NCBI GenBank assembly: GCA_902539035.1
Contig: CACBHL010000009.1
Location: 1-46,085, forward strand
Direction of reading: 5' to 3'
Source: an uncultured Pelagibacteraceae bacterium
GTDB taxonomy: Bacteria > Pseudomonadota > Alphaproteobacteria > Pelagibacterales > Pelagibacteraceae
Length of the DNA stretch: 46,085 bases
Shown: positions 28,501-38,596 of the stretch, in pieces
How the letters are laid out: each line of letters begins with the position of its first letter
Numbering within the stretch: the first letter of the stretch is position 1
Program-made: the position numbers and the translations under genes
The notes under the pieces: generated by a model
Seen by the model: only the letters and a program-made list of their open reading frames with translations
Databases searched by the model: none
What the model was told of the DNA's origin: nothing

Positions 28501-30062
28501 CACCAGGAGTAACATTAATCTCCCCTCCACCACATCATGACATTTATTCAATAGAAGATCTTGCGCAATTAATTTATGATTTAAAACAAATTAATCCTAA
28601 AGCAAGAATAGGAGTAAAACTAGTTGCTTCCTCTGGTGTTGGAACAATTGCAGCTGGTGTTGCTAAAGCTAAAGCAGATATAATTTTAATATCAGGACAC
28701 AATGGTGGAACTGGAGCAACACCTCAAACAAGTGTCAAATATGTTGGAATACCATGGGAAATGGGTTTGACCGAAGCTAATCAAGTTTTGACTTTAAATA
28801 ACCTAAGACACAAAGTTACTTTGAGAACTGATGGAGGAATTAAAACTGGAAGAGATGTTGTTATTGCAGCAATGATGGGAGCTGAAGAGTATGGTGTTGC
28901 TACAACAGCCTTGGTAGCAATGGGCTGCATTATGGTAAGACAATGTCATTCGAACACCTGTCCAGTTGGTGTTTGCACTCAAGATGAAAAATTGAGAGAA
29001 AAATTTACTGGTACACCTGAAAAGGTAGTCAATCTGTTCACATTTATTGGAACTGAAGTACGAGAAATATTAGCAAAACTAGGATTTAAATCTTTAAATG
29101 ATATAATTGGTAGAACTGATCTATTAAGACAGGTTAGCAAAGGATCTCCAAATTTAGATGATTTAGATTTAAATCCATTATTTGTTCAAGCTGATACAGG
29201 AAATAACAAAAGGTATTGTGATATTCCAGAAATAAACAGCGTTCCAGATACTTTGGATCAAAAGATTTGGCCTGAAATAGAAAAGTCTTTAGATTGTTCA
29301 GAAAAAATTGAAAAGGTTTATTCAATACAAAATACACATAGAGCTGTTGGAACAAGAATCTCTCATCATCTCTATAAAAAATATGGATATGAAAAACTTA
29401 ATGATGATTTTTTAATTTTAAATTTTAAAGGCTCTGCTGGACAATCTTTTGGAGCATTTTCCTCTAAAGGGTTAAAATTAGTTCTTAAGGGAGATGCTAA
29501 CGATTATGTTGGAAAAGGTTTATCAGGTGCAACAATTTCAATAAAACTTCCAGAGGAAAGTAATTTAGTTTCTAATGAAAATACAATTTTAGGAAATACA
29601 GTTCTTTATGGTGCTACTTCTGGCAAACTTTTTGCAGCAGGTCAAGCAGGAGAAAGATTTGCTGTAAGAAATTCTGGAGCTACAACAGTGATTGAGGGAT
29701 GTGATTCAAATGGTTGTGAATATATGACTGGTGGAATGGTAGTAATATTAGGAGAGGTAGGAGATAATTTTGCAGCAGGAATGACAGGCGGTATGGCTTT
29801 TATTTATGACAAATTGCATCAATTTACAAAAAAAGTAAATCCCGAGTCAGTTGTTTGGCAAGCTGTAGAAACAGATTATTGGAAAGAAATTTTAAAGAAT
29901 TTAATATCTGAGCATTCTAAAGAAACAGGATCTGAATTTTCAAGAAATATAATTAAAAATTATGATGAGGAGTTGATTAATTTTGTTCAAGTTTGTCCTA
30001 AAGAAATGTTAAATAAACTAGACAACCCAATAACTCTTAAAGGCATTAAAAAAGTTAGTTAG
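25560..30062 (+). CDS. gltB: Glutamate synthase large subunit
   Basis: HDACGVGIIA N-terminal amidotransferase, FSTNTAPSWNLAQPFR, GASCSGEGGEDE, CHSNTCPVGVCTQ, GXGXG domain. GTG start overlapping the gltD TAG. Confidence 0.97.
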   Translation: MKKYIKNKELLKQNHVYSDDMEHDACGVGIIASTEGKKSRKVVEYGIEALKAVWHRGAVDADGKTGDGAGIHVEIPKVFFVEKIEVTGHTHDNSEIGVGMIFLPRNDYEAQESCKTIVESELTKNGFSIYGWRQVPINPNVLGEKALQTMPEIIQVLFKSYDPELTNKDLERKIYETRRKIENEAFKKSLNHFYICSLSSKSIIYKGMFLAEAISDFYLDLKDERFISRFAIFHQRFSTNTAPSWNLAQPFRAIAHNGEINTFRGNKNWMKVHEQEMNSNLFENIENLKPVIQQGTSDSAALDNVFELLNISGQPAPLAKLMLVPDAWSKKNETLPKDHQQLFNFLNSTMEPWDGPAAIAGTDNEWVIAANDRNGLRPLRYAITKDKLLFAGSETGMIELNEKRILSKGRLGPGEIIGVRIEKGKVFKNKQIKDYLAKEYKHFNSQIIDLDEKLTISDEKNSYSGDELRRRQYAFGISLEDLELILHPMAEDAKEAIGSMGDDTPLAVLSDRYRPLYHFFRQNFSQVTNPPIDSLRENKVMSLKTRFGNLGNILNFDNLTKQNIYVLNSPILSNSQFEKFINFFGKNSSIIDCTFSENENLQQSIKRLQKDAEIAVRQGVTQLILSDKELSNVKLPIPMLLAVGAINSFLIEKKLRGYVSINVQSGEAMDTHSFATLIGVGATTVNPYLAFDSLYQRHEKKLFGKFSFDECIERYIKSVNAGLLKIMSKMGISVLSSYRGGCNFETVGLSRTIVADYFPGVVSKISGIGLTGIEKKIREIHKEAFESSDTILPIGGIYRYRKNGETHQYQGKLIHLLQSAVGSNSYDAYKRYAEGIYNLPPINLRDLIDFRSKKLKGSIDISEVEPIANILKRFGSGSMSHGALSKEAHETLATGMNRIKGASCSGEGGEDEKRFKVLENGDSANSRVKQIASARFGVTVNYLNNCNEIEIKIAQGAKPGEGGQLPGFKITKEIARLRHSTPGVTLISPPPHHDIYSIEDLAQLIYDLKQINPKARIGVKLVASSGVGTIAAGVAKAKADIILISGHNGGTGATPQTSVKYVGIPWEMGLTEANQVLTLNNLRHKVTLRTDGGIKTGRDVVIAAMMGAEEYGVATTALVAMGCIMVRQCHSNTCPVGVCTQDEKLREKFTGTPEKVVNLFTFIGTEVREILAKLGFKSLNDIIGRTDLLRQVSKGSPNLDDLDLNPLFVQADTGNNKRYCDIPEINSVPDTLDQKIWPEIEKSLDCSEKIEKVYSIQNTHRAVGTRISHHLYKKYGYEKLNDDFLILNFKGSAGQSFGAFSSKGLKLVLKGDANDYVGKGLSGATISIKLPEESNLVSNENTILGNTVLYGATSGKLFAAGQAGERFAVRNSGATTVIEGCDSNGCEYMTGGMVVILGEVGDNFAAGMTGGMAFIYDKLHQFTKKVNPESVVWQAVETDYWKEILKNLISEHSKETGSEFSRNIIKNYDEELINFVQVCPKEMLNKLDNPITLKGIKKVS

Positions 30063-30802
30063 ATTAATAGTTTCAACTCTTTAAGTATTATCTTTAGACC
30101 TTTATTACTAGACAAACTGTGATCACCATTTTTGATTATATTTAACTTTTTTTTTGCATTTGGAAAAAGCTTTAAAACTTTTCTAGAATAAGAAACCTTA
30201 ACAGCCTCATCTTTTTCTCCATGAACCATAGTAACCTTAATTTTTAAATTAATTTTTTTATTTAAAACTTTGTTTTTTCTTCCATCTTTAATTAGTTGAT
30301 ATGTTATAGGATATTCATAATTTCCATGTTTTAAATTATAAATCCCTTTTGTAATTATTTCTTCTTTCATTTTTTTGGAAAATTTTTTCCACATAATATT
30401 TTCTAAAAATTCAGGAGCTGACCCAATTCCTAAAAAACCAACAATTTGATTTTTAAAAATTTTAAATTGTTTTAAAGCAATCCAAGCACCCATACTTGAA
30501 CCTATAAATATTATTTTGTAGTTTTTTAAATATTTCTTAACTAATTTGGAAGTTTCATCACTCCATTTTGAAATATTACCTTTTATAAATTTTCCTGAAG
30601 ATTTACCATGCCCAGAATATTCAAGTGCCAAGAAATTAATTTTATTTTTTTTAGCAAAATTTAGTAGTGCTTTAGGCTTCTCTCCCTCAAGATCAGACAT
30701 AAATCCATGCAGAAAAACTATAGACAAACTATTTTTATAAATTTTAGAAATATATCTAATTTTCTTAGTTTTTGAGATCTTATGATATCTGAAATTTGCC
30801 AT
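30059..30802 (-). CDS. Alpha/beta hydrolase
   Basis: IVFLHGFMSDLEGEKP, IGSSMGAWIALK, VHGEKDEAV, NGDHSLS. Confidence 0.85.
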   Translation of the reverse strand: MANFRYHKISKTKKIRYISKIYKNSLSIVFLHGFMSDLEGEKPKALLNFAKKNKINFLALEYSGHGKSSGKFIKGNISKWSDETSKLVKKYLKNYKIIFIGSSMGAWIALKQFKIFKNQIVGFLGIGSAPEFLENIMWKKFSKKMKEEIITKGIYNLKHGNYEYPITYQLIKDGRKNKVLNKKINLKIKVTMVHGEKDEAVKVSYSRKVLKLFPNAKKKLNIIKNGDHSLSSNKGLKIILKELKLLI

Positions 30803-30807
30803 TTCGT

Positions 30808-30834
30808 TTATATATTTAGTCTAATAATATATAA
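30808..30834. promoter_or_regulatory. Symmetric AT-rich element TTATATATT-N9-AATATATAA in divergent promoter
   Basis: Perfect 9-bp arms in the 41-bp gap between divergent start codons. Confidence 0.45.
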
Positions 30835-30843
30835 GTTTATCAG

Positions 30844-31998
30844 ATGGCAACTAATTTAAAAGTTTTACAAGTTATACCTAAATTAGGATATGGAGGAGCG
30901 GAAACAGGCTGCTTTGATATAGCCCATTATTTGCCTGAAAATAATTGTGAGTCATTTATTGTAACTAGTGGGGGTGAATTACTTAAGTTTGTTGACAAAA
31001 AAAAGGTAAAAATTTTTAAGCTTCCTGTGCAGAGTAAAAATCCTTTATTAATTCTTATTAACTCAATTATTTTAATTGGAATTATTTTATTGAATAATAT
31101 TTCGATAGTTCATGCTCGAAGTCGAGCACCTGCATGGTCCTGTTTGATAGCATCAAAAATTACTGGAAGAAAATTTGTGACAACTTTTCATGGCACTTAC
31201 AATTTTAAAACTAATTTGAAAAAATTTTATAATTCGGTAATGGTAAGATCTGATTTAATTATTGCAGGATCAAATTTCATATTTTCTCATATTAAAGAAA
31301 ATTATTCTATGTATTTAAATTCTAAAAAAAAATTCTTAGTGATTTTTAGAGGTATTAATGTTGATTATTTTGACTCATCCACAACTCTTGAAAATGAAGA
31401 AAAAAAATTATTAAAACAATGGGATATTGAGAAAGATAAAAAAATTATACTTTTGCCAGGTAGGCTAACTTCATGGAAGGGTCAGGAAGTATTTATTGAG
31501 GCAGTAAATTTAATTAATATAGAACTTGGATACGAAGCATTTTATACAGTCATTCTTGGAAGTGACCAAGGTCGTGAACTCTATAAAAAAAAATTAATTA
31601 GACTTTCAGAACAATATAGGATGTCAAAACAGATAAGATTTATAGAACATTGCAAAAATATGGCTTTAGCTTACAAAGTTTCGGATATAATAGTTTCAGC
31701 TTCAATTGAAGCAGAAGCTTTTGGAAGAGTTTCAGTAGAAGCCCAATCAATGGGAAAACCAATAATTGCTAGCAATATTGGTGGTTCGAAAGAAACAGTT
31801 ATTAATGAAAAAACAGGTTTATTATTTGAGTCAAACGATGCTAAATCTTTAAGTAAGCAGATTTTAAAAGTTCTTAATATGGACGAATCATCTTTAAAAA
31901 TGATGGAAAAAGAGGCAAGAAAAAACGTTACTCAAAGATTTAATGTTGAAAAAATGTGTTTTTCTACTTATTCAGAGTATAAAAGACTATTAAATTAA
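30844..31998 (+). CDS. Glycosyltransferase family 4 (group 1)
   Basis: PKLGYGGAETGCFDIA, LPGRLTSWKGQEVFIEA, SASIEAEAFGRVSVEAQSMGKPIIASNIGG. Confidence 0.9.
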   Translation: MATNLKVLQVIPKLGYGGAETGCFDIAHYLPENNCESFIVTSGGELLKFVDKKKVKIFKLPVQSKNPLLILINSIILIGIILLNNISIVHARSRAPAWSCLIASKITGRKFVTTFHGTYNFKTNLKKFYNSVMVRSDLIIAGSNFIFSHIKENYSMYLNSKKKFLVIFRGINVDYFDSSTTLENEEKKLLKQWDIEKDKKIILLPGRLTSWKGQEVFIEAVNLINIELGYEAFYTVILGSDQGRELYKKKLIRLSEQYRMSKQIRFIEHCKNMALAYKVSDIIVSASIEAEAFGRVSVEAQSMGKPIIASNIGGSKETVINEKTGLLFESNDAKSLSKQILKVLNMDESSLKMMEKEARKNVTQRFNVEKMCFSTYSEYKRLLN

Positions 31999-33915
31999 AT
32001 GCCTACAATAACATTACCAGATGGAAATAATCTAAATTTTTCAAAAAAAGTTACAGGAACTGAGGTAGCTGAGAAAATAAGTAAGTCATTAGCAAAACAA
32101 GCAATGGTTATCAGTGTTGATGGTGAACTTAAAGATTTAGATTATTTAATTGAAAAAGACTGCTCAGTAAAAATTTTTACTTCAAAAAATCCAGAAGGGC
32201 TAGAAACAATTAGACATGACACAGCTCACATATTGGCAATGGCTGTTCAAGAATTATTCCCTGGTACTCAGGTTACAATTGGTCCAGTTATTGAAAATGG
32301 ATTTTACTATGACTTTGCAAGAAAAGAACCTTTTACTGAAGATGATTTAGTCAAAATTGAAAACAAGATGAAAGAAATTGTAGATAGAAATGAAATTACT
32401 AAGAGAGAAGTTTGGGATAGAAATAAAGCTATTGATCATTTTAAAAAAAAAGGTGAAATTTATAAATCTGAATTAATTAAGGCTATACCAGAAAAAGAAG
32501 ATGTCTCAATTTATTTTCATGGTGATTGGCATGATCTTTGTAGAGGTCCTCATTTATCTTCAACTGGTAAAATTGGAAAGTATTTTAAACTAACCAAAGT
32601 CTCTGGTGCTTATTGGAGAGGAGACTCAAAAAATGAAATGCTTCAAAGAATATACGGCACTAGTTGGGCAACCCAAAAAGATTTAGATGAACATCTTAAA
32701 AGAATAGAGGAAGCAGAAAAGAGAGATCATAGAAAATTGGGAAAAGAAATGGATTTATTTCATTTTAGAGAAGAAAGTCCGGGGTCTGTTTTTTGGCATG
32801 AAAGAGGTTGGGCGTTATTCCAAAATTTAATTAATTATATGAGAAATAGGCAGGATGCAGCTGGTTACAAAGAAATAAATACACCCGAGGTATTGGATAG
32901 ACAATTATGGGAGAAATCAGGACATTGGGGGAAATATGGTGACAACATGTATACATCTGAAACTCCAGATGAGAAGGTGTTTGCAATAAAACCAATGAAT
33001 TGTCCAGGACATGTTCAGGTATTTAATCAAGGGCTAAAAAGTTATCGAGATCTTCCTCTGCGTTATGCAGAGTTTGGAAAAGTTCATAGATATGAACCAT
33101 CAGGAGCTTTACATGGTTTACTTAGAGTAAGAGCTTTTACACAAGACGATGCGCATATTTTTTGTTCAGAGGATCAAATTACAAGTGAGTGTTTAATTGT
33201 TACTAATTTAATTTTGGATATTTATAAAGACCTTGGGTTTGAAAATGTAATTCTAAAATATGCAGATAGACCAGAGGTAAGAGTTGGTGATGACGAAGTT
33301 TGGGATAAAGCAGAAGCATCATTACTAGAGGCAGTGAAAGCCTCAAAATTAGAATATAGTATTAACAAGGGAGAAGGAGCATTCTATGGTCCTAAAATCG
33401 AGTTTGTTCTAAGGGATGCTATTGGAAGAGATTGGCAATGTGGAACTTTGCAAGTTGATTTAAATTTACCTGAGAGATTAGGTGCTTCTTATGTTGATAA
33501 AGATGGGAGTAGGAAAATTCCTGTAATGCTTCATAGAGCTCTATTTGGATCTTTAGAGAGATTTATTGGAATTTTAATTGAAAACTATGCTGGTAAATTT
33601 CCGTTCTGGATATCGCCTTTACAAACAATGGTAATTCCTATTTCAGAAGAATTTAATGATTATGCTACTGATATATCTGAGAAAATTATAAATGTAGGTA
33701 TTAGCTCTTCTGTTGATTTAAAAAATCAAAATTTAAATTATAAAATACGAGATCATTCTTTAGCTAAAATCCCTCTTTTATTAATTTGTGGTAAAAAAGA
33801 AGTTGACTCCAATTCTGTAACGATTAGAAGATTAGACTCTAACAAACAAGAAAATATGGATATAGACACATTCTTAAAAACTTTCTCTGCTTTAAATAAA
33901 GCATCTTCAAACTAA
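31999..33915 (+). CDS. thrS: Threonyl-tRNA synthetase
   Basis: TGS domain, HDTAHILAMAVQELFP, MNCPGHVQVF, RVRAFTQDDAHIFC, MLHRALFGSLERFIGILIE. Confidence 0.98.
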   Translation: MPTITLPDGNNLNFSKKVTGTEVAEKISKSLAKQAMVISVDGELKDLDYLIEKDCSVKIFTSKNPEGLETIRHDTAHILAMAVQELFPGTQVTIGPVIENGFYYDFARKEPFTEDDLVKIENKMKEIVDRNEITKREVWDRNKAIDHFKKKGEIYKSELIKAIPEKEDVSIYFHGDWHDLCRGPHLSSTGKIGKYFKLTKVSGAYWRGDSKNEMLQRIYGTSWATQKDLDEHLKRIEEAEKRDHRKLGKEMDLFHFREESPGSVFWHERGWALFQNLINYMRNRQDAAGYKEINTPEVLDRQLWEKSGHWGKYGDNMYTSETPDEKVFAIKPMNCPGHVQVFNQGLKSYRDLPLRYAEFGKVHRYEPSGALHGLLRVRAFTQDDAHIFCSEDQITSECLIVTNLILDIYKDLGFENVILKYADRPEVRVGDDEVWDKAEASLLEAVKASKLEYSINKGEGAFYGPKIEFVLRDAIGRDWQCGTLQVDLNLPERLGASYVDKDGSRKIPVMLHRALFGSLERFIGILIENYAGKFPFWISPLQTMVIPISEEFNDYATDISEKIINVGISSSVDLKNQNLNYKIRDHSLAKIPLLLICGKKEVDSNSVTIRRLDSNKQENMDIDTFLKTFSALNKASSN

Positions 33916-34461
33916 GTGGCAGATTTTAAACAAAATTATTTTCAAAGAAGAACGAAAGATAGAGGCCCAAGATCTAATAATAGAATTTCCTCTCCTGATG
34001 TTCAGGTAATAGCAAGCGATGGTGAAAACCTTGGTGTACTTAATACCAATGAAGCTATTTCAATGGCAAAAAATCAAGGGCTTGATTTAATTGAAATTGC
34101 ACCAAATGCAAACCCTCCAGTTTGTAAAATTATGGACATGGGTAAGTACAAATATGATGCTCAAAAAAAAGCAAATCTTGCAAAAAAGAAACAAAAAATT
34201 GTTTTGTTAAAAGAAATTAAAATGAGACCAGTAACAGAAACTCATGATTATGATTTTAAAGTTAAAAATGCAAAAAAATTTATTGCTAAAGGAGACAAGG
34301 TAAAATTCACAATAAGATTTAAAGGTAGAGAGCTACAACACTCACATTTAGGAAACGAGTTAATGGGTAAAATTAAGGAAGACATGAAAGATATTGGCAA
34401 GGTAGAGCTACATCCAAAATTTGATGGTAAGCAAATGATTATGGTTATCCAACCTTTATAG
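33916..34461 (+). CDS. infC: Translation initiation factor IF-3 (GTG start)
   Basis: NEAISMAKNQGLDLIEIAPNANPPVCKIMDMGKYKYD; KVKFTIRFKGRE; abuts the thrS stop. Confidence 0.96.
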   Translation: MADFKQNYFQRRTKDRGPRSNNRISSPDVQVIASDGENLGVLNTNEAISMAKNQGLDLIEIAPNANPPVCKIMDMGKYKYDAQKKANLAKKKQKIVLLKEIKMRPVTETHDYDFKVKNAKKFIAKGDKVKFTIRFKGRELQHSHLGNELMGKIKEDMKDIGKVELHPKFDGKQMIMVIQPL

Positions 34462-34502
34462 GGCTTAATAGAGGTTGTAAAATTATACCATTCTTTGTAT
34501 AA
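34451..34502 (+). promoter_or_regulatory. Two tandem hairpins over the infC stop / rpmI leader; candidate r-protein leader
   Basis: AACCTTTAT-N8-ATAGAGGTT (9 bp, one G-T) 34451-34476; TTATAC-N8-GTATAA 34483-34502. Confidence 0.4.
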
Positions 34503-34514
34503 GACCCCAGATTT

Positions 34515-34721
34515 ATGCCTAAATTAAAAACAAAAAGCTCAGCAAAAAAAAGATTTAAGATATCAGCTAAGGGTAAAGTGATGACAGCCCAAGCTGGAAA
34601 GAGGCACGGCATGATTAAAAGAACAAATTCTCAAATTAGAAAATTAAGAGGCACTACAACAATGTCCAAGCAAGATGGAAAAATTGTTAAATCTTATATG
34701 CCCTACAGTTTAAGAGGTTAA
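34515..34721 (+). CDS. rpmI: 50S ribosomal protein L35
   Basis: [22 protein letters not shown]...RHGMIKR. Confidence 0.97.
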   Translation: MPKLKTKSSAKKRFKISAKGKVMTAQAGKRHGMIKRTNSQIRKLRGTTTMSKQDGKIVKSYMPYSLRG

Positions 34722-34723
34722 TA

Positions 34724-35080
34724 ATGGCAAGAGTTAAAAGAGGTGTAACAAGTAAAGCTAAGCATAAAAAAGTCTTAAAAGCTGTAAAAGGTCAATGGGG
34801 CAGAAGAAAAAATACTATAAGAGTTGCAAAGCAGGCGATGGAAAAATCAATGCAATATGCTTATAGAGACAGAAGAAACAGAAAAAGAGATTTCAAATCT
34901 CTATGGATACAAAGAATCAACGCAGGTGTTAGAGCTGAGGGAATGACATATTCTAAATTCATAAACGGATTAAACAAATGTGGTATTGGAATAGATAGAA
35001 AGATTCTTGCTGAAATTGCTTATGATAGCCCAGAGGCATTCAAAACAATTGTACAAAAAGCCCAATCAGCATTGAATTAA
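34724..35080 (+). CDS. rplT: 50S ribosomal protein L20
   Basis: [38 protein letters not shown]... Confidence 0.97.
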   Translation: MARVKRGVTSKAKHKKVLKAVKGQWGRRKNTIRVAKQAMEKSMQYAYRDRRNRKRDFKSLWIQRINAGVRAEGMTYSKFINGLNKCGIGIDRKILAEIAYDSPEAFKTIVQKAQSALN

Positions 35081-35123
35081 TTTTCATTGTTGTTTTTATA
35101 AGGTTAACAAATATTCTACAGAT

Positions 35124-36191
35124 ATGTCTGATATTAAAAAAATAAAAGATGAATTCTTAAATAAATTAAGTACGGATTTAAACATTGAAAGTGTAATTCA
35201 AATTAAATCTGAATTATTTGGTAAGAATGGTAAAATTTCAAATTTTTTTAAAAATCTTGGATCATTACCTCCTGAAGAACGTAAAAATTTTGCATCAGAT
35301 TTAAATTTTGTAAAAGATGAACTACAAGCAAAAATTAATAAAAAGATTCAAGAAATAGAAATTAGAGAAATAAATTCTAAGCTAGAGAATGAAAAAGTAG
35401 ATGTAACTTTGCCTGAGAGAGATATTGTTAGAGGTAAGATACATCCTGTTTCTCAAGTTATAGATGAAATATCGTCTATATTTTCTGAAATTGGTTTTAG
35501 TGTTGAAGAAGGACCTGATGTAGAGAATGAACATTATAATTTTACTGCATTAAACACACCAGATAACCATCCAGCGAGAGACATGCATGACACATTTTAT
35601 TTAGATGATAAAAAAGAATTACTTTTAAGAACGCATACATCCCCAGTTCAAGTAAGAACAATGCTAAAAGGGAAACCTCCTTTTAAAATTATTGCTCCTG
35701 GCAGAACATACAGATCTGACAGTGATCAAACTCATGCCCCTATGTTTCATCAAGTAGAGGGACTTCATATTGATAAAAATATAAATATGGGACATTTAAA
35801 AGGTTGCTTAAATTATTTTATAAAATCCTTTTTTGAAGTGGATAAAATCAAAATGAGATTTAGACCAAGTCATTTCCCATTTACAGAACCATCAGCAGAA
35901 GTTGACATTGGTTATGAAATGAAAGATGGTAAGATAGTCATCGGTGAGGGAGATAAATGGTTAGAGATTTTAGGTTGTGGGATGGTGCATCCAAATGTAC
36001 TTAAAAATGTAAAAATAAACCCAGACAAGTATCAAGGTTACGCATTTGGGATTGGTATAGATAGATTAGCCATGCTTAAGTATGGAATAAATGATCTAAG
36101 AGCTTTTTTTGAGACTGACTACAGGTGGCTAAATCACTTTGGGTTTGATCCATTAGATGTACCATCAAATTATAGAGGTCTTAGCAGATGA
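35124..36191 (+). CDS. pheS: Phenylalanyl-tRNA synthetase alpha subunit
   Basis: [60 protein letters not shown]. Confidence 0.97.
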   Translation: MSDIKKIKDEFLNKLSTDLNIESVIQIKSELFGKNGKISNFFKNLGSLPPEERKNFASDLNFVKDELQAKINKKIQEIEIREINSKLENEKVDVTLPERDIVRGKIHPVSQVIDEISSIFSEIGFSVEEGPDVENEHYNFTALNTPDNHPARDMHDTFYLDDKKELLLRTHTSPVQVRTMLKGKPPFKIIAPGRTYRSDSDQTHAPMFHQVEGLHIDKNINMGHLKGCLNYFIKSFFEVDKIKMRFRPSHFPFTEPSAEVDIGYEMKDGKIVIGEGDKWLEILGCGMVHPNVLKNVKINPDKYQGYAFGIGIDRLAMLKYGINDLRAFFETDYRWLNHFGFDPLDVPSNYRGLSR

Positions 36192-38596
36192 AATTTACAA
36201 TTGGCTGGCTTAAGGAACACCTTGATACAAAGTTTGAGGATAGTCAAATAATTGAGAAGTTGACTGATGTTGGTCTTGAAGTCGAGAGCTTTGAAAAAGT
36301 AATTTCTGACTTAGATAATTTTAAAGTAGCAAAAATTATAAATGCTGAGCAACACCCGAATGCAGATAAGTTAAAAGTGTGTGATGTCGATATAGGGGAA
36401 AAAAATACGGTAAAAGTTGTTTGCGGAGCACCTAATGCCAAGAAAGATCTTTTGACTGTTTATGCCGGACCTGGATCTGTGATTCCAAAAAATAACATGA
36501 AACTCACAGTTAGCAAAATAAGGGGTGTAACTTCATATGGAATGTTGTGCTCAGAGTCAGAATTAAATTTATCTGATGAAAGTGACGGAATAATAGAACT
36601 AAAGTCAAATAAGTACTCTGACAAAGTAGGTAAAAATTTTTTTAAAAATAATACTGAAAAAGTTATTGATTTATCAATCACTCCTAATAGACCTGATTGT
36701 CTGGGGGTAAGAGGAGTAGCGAGAGATCTTGCAGCAGCGGGAGTTGGTAAATTAAAAAATACCATAAATACAAAAATTAAAAATAATGGGCTTCAAAAAA
36801 TTAAAGTTTCTATTAAAAAAGATAAAAATCAAGGTTGCACTATATTTGGAACTTGTTTAATTAAAGATATTACAAATAAAGAAAGTCCAAAGTGGCTAAA
36901 AGACAAAATCATTTCTTTAGGTCAGAAGCCAATTTCAGCGATTGTGGACATAACTAATTATGTGATGCTGGATTTAAATAGACCATTGCATGCATATGAT
37001 GCAGACAAAATTGATAAAGAAATTATTATAAGAAATTCAGAAAAAGGTGAAACATTTCAAGCTCTTGATAATAAAGATTATAAATTAGATAATGATATGT
37101 GTGTTATCTCTGATAAGTCTGGCGTATTAGGTTTAGGTGGAATAATAGGTGGCACGCGTTCAGGCACTGAGCTTAATACTAAAAATATTTTGTTAGAATC
37201 TGCATATTTTTTGCCAAGATCTATTAGAAAAACTTCAAAATTTTTGAATATTGACACTGATGCTAAATTTAGATTTGAAAGAGGTATTGATCCACAATCG
37301 GTCGAGACAGGCCTAAAGAAAGCTGCACAATTAATAACTAAAATTTGTGGAGGAAATGTTAGCAAGTTTGATGTTCAAAGCATCAGAAAATATAAAAAAA
37401 ATACTATCAAATTTAAAATTCCTTTGTTTGAAAAAATTGCAGGATTTAAAATAAAAGATAAAGAAGTCATAAAAATCTTAATAGATTTAGGTTTTGTGGT
37501 TGCTAAAAAAAAATCTGAATTAGAATTAACAATTCCTACTTGGAGACCTGATATTACTCAACCTATAGATATAGTTGAGGAGATAGTAAGAATAAAAGGT
37601 TTTAATAATATAGAAATTCTAGAACCACAAAAAAATAGAATTAAAGAAACACTTAATAAACAACAAAAACTTTTTCATTTTTTACAACGTTCAGCAGCAT
37701 CAAAAGGATATTTTGAAACAGTAACCTGGTCTTTTACAGACTCAAAAATAAATTATCTTTTTAAAGAAAATTATAAAGAAATTAAAATAGTAAATCCAAT
37801 AAGTACAGACTTAGATGTATTAAGAAATTCAATATTTCCTAATTTAGCATTCTATATAAAGAAAAATTTAGATAGAGGATTTAAAGATATTTCTCTTTTC
37901 GAAATAGGGCCAATTTTTAAAGACAACAAACCGGGAGAACAATTAACAGTAATCGGAGGAATAAAATCAGGAAAGATATCAAGATTAAATTGGAATGAAG
38001 AAAATAGATTAGTTGATGTATTTGATGCAAAGAAAGATACAATTCAGACTTTATTAGAAGCTGGATATGACAGGCAAAATTTGTTTGTAAGAGAAAAATC
38101 ACCTTCTTATTATCATCCAGGAAAATCCGGCTCTGTTTATCTTGATAAAGACGATATTGATCCAGTGGCTTTTTTTGGGGAAATTCATCCAAATATCATA
38201 AAAAAACTTGATATAAAAACTGAAGCGTTGGTGGGTTTTGAGATTTATTTAGATTATTTAAAAGATACAAAACTTAAACTTAAAGACTCAAAATCTAAAT
38301 TTCAATTTTCTGACTATCAAAAATCAGACAGAGACTTTGCTTTTGTGGTAGATAAAAATTTTAAAGCTCAAGATTTGACAGAAATAATTTCATCTATTGA
38401 TCAAAATTTAATAAAATCAGTTAAAATTTTTGATGTCTACGAAGGTGAAAATATTCCTAAAGATAAAAAGTCTATAGCTCTTAACGTAACCATTCAATCT
38501 TCAGAAAAAACACTAGAAGATAGCGATCTTGAAAAAATTAATAAATTAATAATTTCAACAGTTGAGATTAAAACAGGTGCAAAAATTAGATCTTAA
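36188..38596 (+). CDS. pheT: Phenylalanyl-tRNA synthetase beta subunit
   Basis: [14 protein letters not shown], tRNA-binding domain, [23 protein letters not shown]-terminal anticodon-binding fold; overlaps pheS by 4 nt. Confidence 0.97.
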   Translation: MKFTIGWLKEHLDTKFEDSQIIEKLTDVGLEVESFEKVISDLDNFKVAKIINAEQHPNADKLKVCDVDIGEKNTVKVVCGAPNAKKDLLTVYAGPGSVIPKNNMKLTVSKIRGVTSYGMLCSESELNLSDESDGIIELKSNKYSDKVGKNFFKNNTEKVIDLSITPNRPDCLGVRGVARDLAAAGVGKLKNTINTKIKNNGLQKIKVSIKKDKNQGCTIFGTCLIKDITNKESPKWLKDKIISLGQKPISAIVDITNYVMLDLNRPLHAYDADKIDKEIIIRNSEKGETFQALDNKDYKLDNDMCVISDKSGVLGLGGIIGGTRSGTELNTKNILLESAYFLPRSIRKTSKFLNIDTDAKFRFERGIDPQSVETGLKKAAQLITKICGGNVSKFDVQSIRKYKKNTIKFKIPLFEKIAGFKIKDKEVIKILIDLGFVVAKKKSELELTIPTWRPDITQPIDIVEEIVRIKGFNNIEILEPQKNRIKETLNKQQKLFHFLQRSAASKGYFETVTWSFTDSKINYLFKENYKEIKIVNPISTDLDVLRNSIFPNLAFYIKKNLDRGFKDISLFEIGPIFKDNKPGEQLTVIGGIKSGKISRLNWNEENRLVDVFDAKKDTIQTLLEAGYDRQNLFVREKSPSYYHPGKSGSVYLDKDDIDPVAFFGEIHPNIIKKLDIKTEALVGFEIYLDYLKDTKLKLKDSKSKFQFSDYQKSDRDFAFVVDKNFKAQDLTEIISSIDQNLIKSVKIFDVYEGENIPKDKKSIALNVTIQSSEKTLEDSDLEKINKLIISTVEIKTGAKIRS

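Noticed and set aside
33916-33918. infC GTG start as a novel regulatory start
   Set aside because: Unusual infC start codons (AUU in E. coli) are classic IF3 autoregulation; GTG here is common and not remarkable by itself.
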